Assembly (NCBI GenBank): GCA_023392035.1
Contig: JAEVZY010000242.1
Location: forward strand, 1 to 10,590
DNA length: 10,590 bases
Direction of reading: 5' to 3'
From: Pseudomonadota bacterium
GTDB lineage: Bacteria; Pseudomonadota; Gammaproteobacteria; Burkholderiales; Burkholderiaceae_D
Below are positions 1 to 5,799 of this stretch, one piece after another; position 1 is the stretch's first letter; each line of letters starts with the position of its first letter. The notes under the pieces are model-generated. The model searched no databases. It was given only the letters and a program-made list of their open reading frames with translations, and was not told where the DNA came from. The position numbers were made by a program, and so were the translations under genes.

Positions 1-935
1 GCCTCCACCATGGGCGGCGCGCCGCAGGCGTAGACTTGCCAGCCTGACAGGTCGGGCAGGTCTTGCAGCACGGCCTGGTGTACAAAGCCGCTGCGGCCGC
101 TCCAGTGATCTTCCGGCAGCGCGTTGGAAATCACCGGCACGTAGCGGAAATCCGGCAAATCCCGGGCCCATTGCTTGGCCAGCGCGTCCATGTAGAGGTC
201 TTGCGGACGGCGCCCGCCCCAGTACAGGCGCACCGGCCGCTTGATGTTCTTGGCGATCAGGTCTTCCACCATCGCCTTGATTGGCGCAAAGCCGGTGCCG
301 GAGGCCAGGAACAGGATCGGCTTGTCGCTGTCCTCGCGCAGGAAAAAACTGCCCAGCGGACCTTCGAAGCGCAGGATCTCGCGCTCTTTCATCTGCCCGA
401 AGACATGATCGGTGAACAGGCCGCCCGGCAAATGCCGGATATGCAGGCTCAGCGCCGGCTCCTTTTGCGGCGCATTGGCCATGCTGTAGCTGCGTCGCTT
501 GCCGTCCTTGAGCAGGAATTCGATGTACTGCCCGGCCCGATAGCGGAAGGTTTCCACGGCCGGCAATTGCAGATGCAGTACCGTGACATCCTCGCTCAGG
601 CGCTCGATGCGCGCGACCCGGGTCGGCAGTTTCTTGATCGGGTAATCCGTCAGGCCTTCCACTTCGCGCGCCTCGATGCTGAGGTCGCTGTGCGGCGTAG
701 CGCAGCAGTACAGGGCATAGCCGCGTGCCTGTTCGTCCGCGGGCAGGGCGCGTTCCTGGTGCGGGCCATGGCTGACCTGCCCTTCCAGGACCCGGCCCTT
801 GCAACTGGCGCAGGAACCGCTCTTGCAGCCATAGGGCAAGCCGATGCCGGCGCGCAGGGCGGCGGCCAAGATGGTTTCACCTTCGTCGCATGGAAACTGA
901 TGGCCCGATGGTTCTACCCTTACCTGGAAACTCAT
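1..935 (-). CDS. 2Fe-2S/FAD/NAD(P)H reductase, CDP-6-deoxy-delta-3,4-glucoseen reductase type (3' end outside window)
   Basis: The N-terminal 311 residues of an electron-transfer flavoprotein are present; the family is usually about 340 residues, so only a short tail is missing. A plant-type ferredoxin domain comes first (residues 1-90), with 2Fe-2S ligands C37, C42, C45 and C77 (Cx4Cx2C then C). A ferredoxin-reductase module follows: the FAD-binding RSYS at 148-151, GPLGSF at about 192-197, the nucleotide-binding GTGFAP at 213-218, and a YACG motif near the window edge. Proteins of this layout pass electrons from NAD(P)H through FAD to the iron-sulfur centre. The named relative is AscD/E3 of ascarylose synthesis, but no other deoxysugar gene is visible here, so the true substrate or partner is unknown. 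The ATG at 935 fits because the protein opens with the MSFxVxVxPSG-type start usual for this family. No Shine-Dalgarno is visible, and the start lies 11 bases from the divergent epimerase start. Confidence 0.88.
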   Translation of the reverse strand, partial: MSFQVRVEPSGHQFPCDEGETILAAALRAGIGLPYGCKSGSCASCKGRVLEGQVSHGPHQERALPADEQARGYALYCCATPHSDLSIEAREVEGLTDYPIKKLPTRVARIERLSEDVTVLHLQLPAVETFRYRAGQYIEFLLKDGKRRSYSMANAPQKEPALSLHIRHLPGGLFTDHVFGQMKEREILRFEGPLGSFFLREDSDKPILFLASGTGFAPIKAMVEDLIAKNIKRPVRLYWGGRRPQDLYMDALAKQWARDLPDFRYVPVISNALPEDHWSGRSGFVHQAVLQDLPDLSGWQVYACGAPPMVE

Positions 936-940
936 AAAAT
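912..940 (+). promoter_or_regulatory. Possible leaderless promoter of the epimerase gene
   Basis: A TAAAAT box at 935-940 matches TATAAT at five of six positions. It lies 17 bases after a poor -35-like TTCTAC (912-917). Transcription from it would start at about 947, exactly on the ATG, which would explain why no ribosome-binding site is present. The element overlaps the first codons of the divergent reductase gene. This is a prediction from sequence only, and the -35 match is weak. Confidence 0.25.
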
Positions 941-946
941 CGCGTG

Positions 947-1861
947 ATGAAAACAAACGGGTTGCAAAGGAAGCCGGCGTTTGGCGCGCCGCGCCTCTTG
1001 ATCCTAGGCTGCGGCGATGTCGGCATGCGCTTGTTGCCGCTCTTGCGCGCGCATTTCCGCGTGTTTGCCCTGACCAGCAGTCGCGAGCGTTTTGCGCAAT
1101 TGCGCCATGCCGGTGCCGTGCCGATCCTGGGTGATCTGGACCAGGCCCACAGCTTGCCGCGCCTGGCCAGGCTGGCGCGCCTGATCGTGCATCTGGCACC
1201 GCCGCAAGCGGAGGGCGAACGCGACCTGCGCACGCGCAGACTGAGCGCCATTTTACCCGAGGGGGCGCGCCTGGTTTATGTCAGCACCACGGGCGTGTAC
1301 GGCAATTGCCATGGGGCTCACATCAGCGAGACGCAAGCGACGGCGCCGGTCAATGCGCGCGCCCGGCGCCGTGTGGACGCGGAACAGGTCTTGCGCGCCT
1401 GGGCCGTTCGCAGCGGCTCACGCCTTTCGATTTTGCGGGTGCCCGGCATTTACGCCGCCGACCGGCTGCCGATCGAGCGCCTGCAACGCGGCACGCCAGC
1501 CCTGCTCGCGCAGGACGATGTGTTCACCAATCACATCCACGCGGACGATCTGGCGCGCATCATCCGGCTGGCCTTGACGCGCGGCGCCCCGCAGCGGGTG
1601 TACCACGCGGTGGACGACAGCGATCTGAAGATGGGCGATTACTTCGACCTGGTGGCCGATACCCATGGTTTGCCGCGCCCGCCGCGTTTGCCGCGCTCGC
1701 AATTGGCGCAGCAGGTCACGCCGATGATGCTGTCCTTCATGTCCGAATCGCGCCGTCTTTCCAATGCGCGCCTCAAGCAGGAACTTGGCGTGCGCTTGCG
1801 CTGGCCGGATGTGGAAAGTTTCCTGCGGCAGACTTCGCTCAAGCCGCCGAACACACCTTGA
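947..1861 (+). CDS. YeeZ-like NAD-dependent epimerase/dehydratase (atypical SDR)
   Basis: A 304-residue Rossmann-fold protein. The dinucleotide-binding motif GCGDVG lies at residues 21-26, directly after a short basic leader, with a hydrophobic beta strand (LLIL) before it. The middle holds LVYVSTTGVYG, the strand and serine region of extended SDR proteins, and later ILRVPGIY and FTNHIHADDLA, which match the substrate-side motifs of sugar-nucleotide epimerases. The usual YxxxK catalytic pair is not found where expected; the equivalent stretch reads ARARRRVDAE, so this belongs with the atypical YeeZ group, whose reaction is not known. I prefer ATG 947; a GTG directly before it (944) is the only close alternative, and neither has a Shine-Dalgarno. 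Its last 23 bases overlap the end of the converging GspE-like gene. Confidence 0.82.
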   Translation: MKTNGLQRKPAFGAPRLLILGCGDVGMRLLPLLRAHFRVFALTSSRERFAQLRHAGAVPILGDLDQAHSLPRLARLARLIVHLAPPQAEGERDLRTRRLSAILPEGARLVYVSTTGVYGNCHGAHISETQATAPVNARARRRVDAEQVLRAWAVRSGSRLSILRVPGIYAADRLPIERLQRGTPALLAQDDVFTNHIHADDLARIIRLALTRGAPQRVYHAVDDSDLKMGDYFDLVADTHGLPRPPRLPRSQLAQQVTPMMLSFMSESRRLSNARLKQELGVRLRWPDVESFLRQTSLKPPNTP

Positions 1862-3617
1862 GCACCTCTTCCATGGTGGTCAGGCCTTCAAGGATCTTGT
1901 TGGCGCCGGCAATGCGCAGCGGCGTCATGCCGTCGGCCAGGGCTTGTGCGCGCAGGGTCGCGATGTCGGCATCGGCCTCGATGCCGGCCGAAAACTTGGG
2001 CGTGACCGACAGCAATTCGTAGAGTCCAGTGCGACCGCGGTAGCCGGTCTGCCGGCATTCCGGACAGCCCACCGGCCGATACACGGTGGCAGGCAGCGGC
2101 AAAGGCCAGTCCTGCACCAGGCCTTTCCACAGCGCGGGATCGAGCTCGCCATCGCCGGCCTTGCAGTGCGAACACAGGGTGCGCACCAGGCGCTGCGCCA
2201 TGATGCCGGCCAGGGTGGCTTCCAGCAGGTAATGCGGCACGCCCAATTCCAGCAGTCGCATCACGGCCGATGGGGCGTCATTGGTGTGCAGGGTGGACAG
2301 GACCAGATGGCCCGTCAAGGCCGCCTGGATCGCCATCTCCGCCGTTTCCAGATCGCGGATCTCGCCCACCATGACTATGTCCGGGTCTTGCCGCATCAAG
2401 GCGCGCACGCCGTCGGCAAACGAGAGGTCGATGCCATGCTGGACCTGCATCTGGTTGAAGCTGGGTTCCACCATTTCGATCGGATCTTCCACCGTGCAGA
2501 CATTCACCTCGGGCGTGGCCAGGGCTTTCAGCGTGGTGTACAGGGTGGTGGTCTTGCCGGAGCCGGTGGGTCCGGTCACCAGCACAATGCCGTGCGGTCG
2601 GCTGGTGAGTGCATCCCAGGCTCTGGCTTCGGCCGGCGGAAAGCCCAGTTCGGGCAGGGTGCGCACCACCACTTCCGGATCGAAGATGCGCATCACCAGT
2701 TTTTCGCCGAAGGCGGTGGGCATGGTGGACAGGCGCAATTCGATCTCCTGGCCGCCGCTGGTACGGGTCTTGATGCGCCCATCCTGCGGACGGCGCTTTT
2801 CAATCACGTCCATGCGCCCCAGCAGCTTGATGCGCGCCGTCATCGCAATCAGCACCACTGCCGGCACCTGGTAGACCTGGTGCAGCACGCCATCGATGCG
2901 AAAGCGCACGGCGCCGAAGTCGCGCTTGGGTTCCAGGTGAATGTCGGAGGCGCGCTGGTCGAATGCGTATTGCCAGAGCCAGTCGACGATGTTGATGATG
3001 TGCTGGTCATTGGCATCGAGCTGGCGGTTGCTGCGGCCCAGCTCCACCAATTGCTCGAAATTGTTGCGCAGGCTCAGGTCCTGGCCGCCGGCGCGCTTGG
3101 CGTCGCGAATCGACTTGGCCAGGGCGAAGAATTGCGTGATGTATTGCGCGATGTCGAGCGGATTGGCCACCACCAGCTTGACCTCGCGGCGCGAGGTCTT
3201 GGCGATCTGGTCCACCCATTCCGTGTCCAGTGGTTCTGCCGTGGCGATGGTCAGTTCGCTGGCGTTCATATCCACCGGCAGGATGTTGAAGCGCGCCGCA
3301 TAACTGGCCGACATGACGTCTGCCACCCGGGTGAAATCGACAGTCAGCGGGTCGATGCGAAAGAAGGGCAGTTGCACGCGTTTGGCCAGCCATTCGGAGA
3401 GCATGTCCAGCGTCATCAATTGCGAGGGCGTGGAATGGCTGCGCAGCTTGCATTGCGCCAAGGCGGTCAGCGGATGCATGGCAGCCGGCCCGTTCTTGAG
3501 GATGCCTTGCGCCTGGTTGTACTGGGCGCGCGCTTCTTCCTTGACGATCAGCTTGTCGGCCAGCAGCCAGTTGAAGATCTGCTGCAGGTCGAGCTTCTTG
3601 TGGACGACGCGGTTCAA
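1839..3617 (-). CDS. GspE/PulE/PilB-type secretion or pilus assembly ATPase, orphan copy
   Basis: A complete 592-residue hexameric traffic ATPase. The N-terminal part (about 60-165) looks like the T2SSE/MshE N-domain. The motor domain carries all family boxes: Walker A GPTGSGKT at 349-356, Asp box VEDPIE at 376-381, Walker B region DPDIVMVGEIRD at 411-422, and His box TGHLVLSTLHTNDA at 435-448. Four cysteines (C482, C485, C518, C521) form the zinc-binding tetracysteine site typical of GspE and PilB. Such ATPases work at the cytoplasmic face of the inner membrane and power pseudopilus or pilus assembly. No GspF, secretin or pilin gene is nearby, so its partners must lie elsewhere. Translation starts at TTG 3617: an in-frame stop lies two codons upstream, and a GGAGG sits seven bases before it. 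The start overlaps the stop of the upstream gene by four bases (TTGA), so the two are probably translationally coupled. Confidence 0.93.
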   Translation of the reverse strand: MNRVVHKKLDLQQIFNWLLADKLIVKEEARAQYNQAQGILKNGPAAMHPLTALAQCKLRSHSTPSQLMTLDMLSEWLAKRVQLPFFRIDPLTVDFTRVADVMSASYAARFNILPVDMNASELTIATAEPLDTEWVDQIAKTSRREVKLVVANPLDIAQYITQFFALAKSIRDAKRAGGQDLSLRNNFEQLVELGRSNRQLDANDQHIINIVDWLWQYAFDQRASDIHLEPKRDFGAVRFRIDGVLHQVYQVPAVVLIAMTARIKLLGRMDVIEKRRPQDGRIKTRTSGGQEIELRLSTMPTAFGEKLVMRIFDPEVVVRTLPELGFPPAEARAWDALTSRPHGIVLVTGPTGSGKTTTLYTTLKALATPEVNVCTVEDPIEMVEPSFNQMQVQHGIDLSFADGVRALMRQDPDIVMVGEIRDLETAEMAIQAALTGHLVLSTLHTNDAPSAVMRLLELGVPHYLLEATLAGIMAQRLVRTLCSHCKAGDGELDPALWKGLVQDWPLPLPATVYRPVGCPECRQTGYRGRTGLYELLSVTPKFSAGIEADADIATLRAQALADGMTPLRIAGANKILEGLTTMEEVLKVCSAA

Positions 3618-4429
3618 GACTCATCCTCCCAGGCTTTGATGCCGTTCACCCAGCTCTTGGCCGGCAAGCGGGTGGCGGCGGTGATGGCGGCGGCTTCTTC
3701 GTACAGGCGGGCATGGTCCAGCACCAGCGGCGCATTGGCGGCCAGCGCCACCACATTGCCGTCATGGACTTCCGGCAGGGTGACCACGGTGTGAAAGGCA
3801 TAGCGCATGGCCTTGATGTTGCGCTTGTAGCTGGGATGGTCGCCAAACAGGTTGACGGTGACCATGCCGCCAGGCGACAAGGCGCGCGCGCAGGCGCTGT
3901 AGAACTCGGGCGTGTCCAGTACCGGCCCGCGCGCCGTGGCGTCGTACAAATCGATCTGCAGCACATCCAGGCTGCCGGGCTTGACCGCTTCAATGTAGTC
4001 GGCCGCATCCATTTCCAGCACCGACAGCCGCTCGTCATCTTCGGGCAGCTTGAACATGTCGCGGCAGATGCGGATCACCGCCGGGTTGAGTTCGACTGCC
4101 GTCACCTGCGAGTCCGGAAACTGGCGATGGCAGAACTTGGTCAGCGCGCCCGTGCCCAGGCCCAGTTGCACGATCTGGCGCGGTGCGTCGAGAAACAACA
4201 TCCAGGCCATCATCTGCTGCGCGTATTCCAGTTCTATCCAGTTCGGCTTGCGCACCCGCATTGCGCCCTGTACCCACTCGGTGCCGAAATGCAGGTAGCG
4301 CACGCCATCCATTTCCGACAGGGTGACCGGGGCAAACCTGGGCTTGCGCGCGCGTGCTGCCGCCTTCTTGGGTGGACGACTGGATTCTTCTTTTTCGATG
4401 GATTTTCGTTTGATCAGCATGGGCGGCAT
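3614..4429 (-). CDS. Spermidine synthase-like protein (class I SAM-fold)
   Basis: A 271-residue protein. The first 30 residues are basic and low in complexity (RPPKKAAARARKPR). The rest is an aminopropyltransferase/methyltransferase fold: GLGTG at 90-94 (the nucleotide loop, GGGDG in true SpeE), E113 at the end of the second strand, a DAADYI segment at about 141-146, and DLYDATARGP at 160-169. The last corresponds to the catalytic DxxD of polyamine synthases. The loop Asp of GGGDG is Thr93 here, and the YHE segment of SpeE is replaced by LEYAQQ. I therefore doubt that it makes spermidine; another SAM or decarboxylated-SAM substrate, or a methyltransfer role, is possible. The start may be ATG 4429 or ATG 4420; neither has a clear Shine-Dalgarno. 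It is the first gene of an operon with the GspE-like ATPase. Confidence 0.85.
   Translation of the reverse strand: MPPMLIKRKSIEKEESSRPPKKAAARARKPRFAPVTLSEMDGVRYLHFGTEWVQGAMRVRKPNWIELEYAQQMMAWMLFLDAPRQIVQLGLGTGALTKFCHRQFPDSQVTAVELNPAVIRICRDMFKLPEDDERLSVLEMDAADYIEAVKPGSLDVLQIDLYDATARGPVLDTPEFYSACARALSPGGMVTVNLFGDHPSYKRNIKAMRYAFHTVVTLPEVHDGNVVALAANAPLVLDHARLYEEAAAITAATRLPAKSWVNGIKAWEDES
3625..3629 (-). promoter_or_regulatory. Shine-Dalgarno deciding the TTG start of the GspE-like gene
   Basis: On the minus strand this reads GGAGG, seven bases before the TTG at 3617. It lies inside the last codons of the upstream spermidine-synthase-like gene. An ATG at 3624 directly abuts it and is in another frame, so it is too close to use this site. 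The site supports the rare TTG start and coupled translation. Confidence 0.75.
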
Positions 4430-4443
4430 CCAGAGTGAGCCGC

Positions 4444-4473
4444 ATTATCCAGCGTGGCGGTAACCCAGGGCAA
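4444..4473 (-). promoter_or_regulatory. Predicted promoter of the spermidine-synthase-like/GspE operon
   Basis: On the minus strand, TTGCCC (4473-4468) is followed after 18 bases by GATAAT (4449-4444). These match the sigma-70 consensus at four and five of six positions. Transcription would begin near 4437, leaving a leader of under 20 bases before either candidate ATG. The -35 lies back-to-back with that of the divergent SDR gene. Confidence 0.4.
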
Positions 4474-4489
4474 GCCGACTGGCTCCGTC

Positions 4490-4517
4490 TTGCCGCCTTG
4501 GTTACACTTGCCAGAAT
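4490..4517 (+). promoter_or_regulatory. Predicted promoter of the SDR/Mpo1-like pair
   Basis: TTGCCG at 4490-4495 is followed after 16 bases by CAGAAT at 4512-4517, each matching consensus at four of six positions. Transcription would start near 4524, just before the GAGGAG ribosome site at 4527-4532. CTTGCC occurs at 4489-4494 and again at 4507-4512, with its inverse GGCAAG at 4469-4474. The inverted pair coincides with the two divergent -35 boxes; the extra copy could be a regulator site. Confidence 0.35.
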
Positions 4518-4538
4518 TGACAAGATGAGGAGCAGACG

Positions 4539-5288
4539 ATGTCCGGCAAAGTCGTTCTGATTACCGGTGGCAGTCGCGGCATAGGCGCGGCCATTGCCGA
4601 ATTGGCAGCGGCAAGCGCTTATCGGGTATGCATCACTTACCGCCAGTCGCACCAGGCGGCCGAAGCCGTGGTGGACCGCATCCGCAAGCGCGGCGGCCAG
4701 GCCGATGCCTACCAGTGCGATGTGGCGGATGAACGAGACATTGTCTCCGTCTTCGAAGCGGTGGATCGCGATTGCGGCCGGCTGGATGCCCTGGTCAACA
4801 ATGCCGGCGTGCTGGAATTGCAAGCGCGGGTCGAACACATGCAGGCCGATCGCCTGACGCGCATCTTCACCACCAATGTCATCGGCAGCTTCATCTGCGC
4901 GCGCGAAGCGATCCGCCGCATGTCCACCAAACAAGGCGGCAGCGGCGGCGCCATTGTCAATTTGTCCTCCATCGCTGCCCGACTGGGGGCGCCGAATGAA
5001 TACGTGGACTATGCGGCATCCAAGGCGGCGATCGACACTTTTTCCATCGGCCTGGCCAAGGAGGTGGCGGCTGAAGGCATCCGCGTGAATGCGGTGCGGC
5101 CGGGCGTGATCCGTACTGAAATCCACGCCAGCGGCGGCGAACCGAACCGGGTGGAACGGGTCAAGGATAGCGTGCCCATGCTGCGCGGCGGCGAACCGGA
5201 AGAAGTGGCGCGCGCGGTGCTGTGGCTGCTGTCGGACGAAGCGTCCTATGTGGCCGGCAGCCTGCTGGATGTGACCGGCGGCCGCTGA
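4539..5288 (+). CDS. YgfF-like classical SDR family oxidoreductase
   Basis: A 249-residue classical short-chain dehydrogenase/reductase. The NAD(P)-binding motif TGGSRGIG is at residues 9-16, D61 marks the adenine-pocket region (CDVAD), and NNAG is at 87-90. The catalytic set is N113, S144, Y158 and K162 (YAASK). VRPGVIRTEIHASGGEP and the C-terminal SYVAGSLLDVTGG follow. From memory, the HASGGEP segment and overall pattern closely match E. coli YgfF, an SDR of unknown substrate. The R13 and R35 positions hint at NADPH preference, which is inference. A strong GAGGAG at 4527-4532 lies six bases before the ATG, making the start secure. The Mpo1-like gene begins 61 bases after the stop on the same strand and is probably co-transcribed. 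Confidence 0.92.
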   Translation: MSGKVVLITGGSRGIGAAIAELAAASAYRVCITYRQSHQAAEAVVDRIRKRGGQADAYQCDVADERDIVSVFEAVDRDCGRLDALVNNAGVLELQARVEHMQADRLTRIFTTNVIGSFICAREAIRRMSTKQGGSGGAIVNLSSIAARLGAPNEYVDYAASKAAIDTFSIGLAKEVAAEGIRVNAVRPGVIRTEIHASGGEPNRVERVKDSVPMLRGGEPEEVARAVLWLLSDEASYVAGSLLDVTGGR

Positions 5289-5301
5289 GCGTGTAGCATG
5301 C

Positions 5302-5324
5302 ATGGGGCCGCATTCGGGCCCCAT
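5302..5324 (+). other. GC-rich hairpin between the SDR and Mpo1-like genes
   Basis: ATGGGGCC (5302-5309) pairs perfectly with GGCCCCAT (5317-5324) around a seven-base loop. It begins 13 bases after the SDR stop and ends 13 bases before the next ribosome site. There is no T-run after it, so it is more likely a processing, stability or attenuation structure than a strong terminator. Confidence 0.45.
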
Positions 5325-5349
5325 TCGAGCCTATTCCAAGGAGACAGCC

Positions 5350-5793
5350 ATGGAAGCTTCCGCGCAACGCGCCATTGATGTGCTGCTGGAAAAGTATTCC
5401 GAGAGTCATCTCAACCCGGTGAACGAGATCATCCATTGCGTCTGCGTGCCGGCGATCGTGTTTTCCGTGCTCGGACTGTTGTGGGCCGCACATCCCTGGG
5501 CTGCCTATGTAGTGGTGGCGCTGACCATGGTCTACTACTTCAGCCTTTCCGTCCCGTTTGCCCTCGGTATGGCCGTGATGAACGGATTTTTCCTTGTGAT
5601 CCTGGGCAGCATGCCTCACGCCAGCATCCTGCCGGTAGCCGCCATCATTTTCGTGGTGGCATGGATCGGCCAGTTCATCGGCCACAAGATCGAGGGCAAG
5701 AAGCCATCGTTTTTCGACGACTTGCGCTTCCTGGCGATCGGCCCGCTGTTCGTGCTGGGCGTGCTGTATCGGCGCTTCGGTTGGAGCTACTGA
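5350..5793 (+). CDS. DUF962/Mpo1-family membrane protein (putative 2-hydroxy fatty acid dioxygenase)
   Basis: A 147-residue membrane protein. It opens with an amphipathic segment and the family signature SHLNPVNEIIHCVCVPAI (H20, N25, H29, P34). Hydrophobic spans follow at about 31-48, 51-72, 75-87 and 93-111. The second signature is WIGQFIGHKIEGKKPSFFDD (H112, E115), and a last hydrophobic stretch lies at about 125-140. Yeast Mpo1, of the same family, is an iron-dependent dioxygenase that shortens 2-hydroxy fatty acids by one carbon; the histidines visible here are the likely metal ligands. Activity in this bacterium is inference. I chose ATG 5350 over an in-frame ATG at 5302 because AAGGAG (5338-5343) lies six bases before it and the family signature then starts near residue 16. 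The gene ends six bases from the converging patatin-like gene. Confidence 0.87.
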   Translation: MEASAQRAIDVLLEKYSESHLNPVNEIIHCVCVPAIVFSVLGLLWAAHPWAAYVVVALTMVYYFSLSVPFALGMAVMNGFFLVILGSMPHASILPVAAIIFVVAWIGQFIGHKIEGKKPSFFDDLRFLAIGPLFVLGVLYRRFGWSY

Positions 5794-5799
5794 GCCAAG

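Noticed and set aside
63..947. A 294-codon plus-strand frame opposite the reductase
   Set aside because: It mirrors the reductase coding strand and has no recognisable domain; the minus frame has intact 2Fe-2S and FAD motifs.
1764..3794. A 676-codon open frame on the plus strand opposite the GspE-like gene
   Set aside because: Its product is rich in His, Gln, Arg and Gly without family motifs, as expected from an antisense frame of a GC-rich gene; the minus strand carries every GspE signature.
4035..5324. A 429-codon minus-strand frame across the SDR gene and the intergenic region
   Set aside because: It is antisense to a clear SDR and out of frame with the spermidine-synthase-like gene at its end; no motif supports it.
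5302..5349. Upstream ATG adding 16 residues to the Mpo1-like protein
   Set aside because: It lies in the intergenic hairpin and has no ribosome site, whereas ATG 5350 has AAGGAG at ideal spacing.
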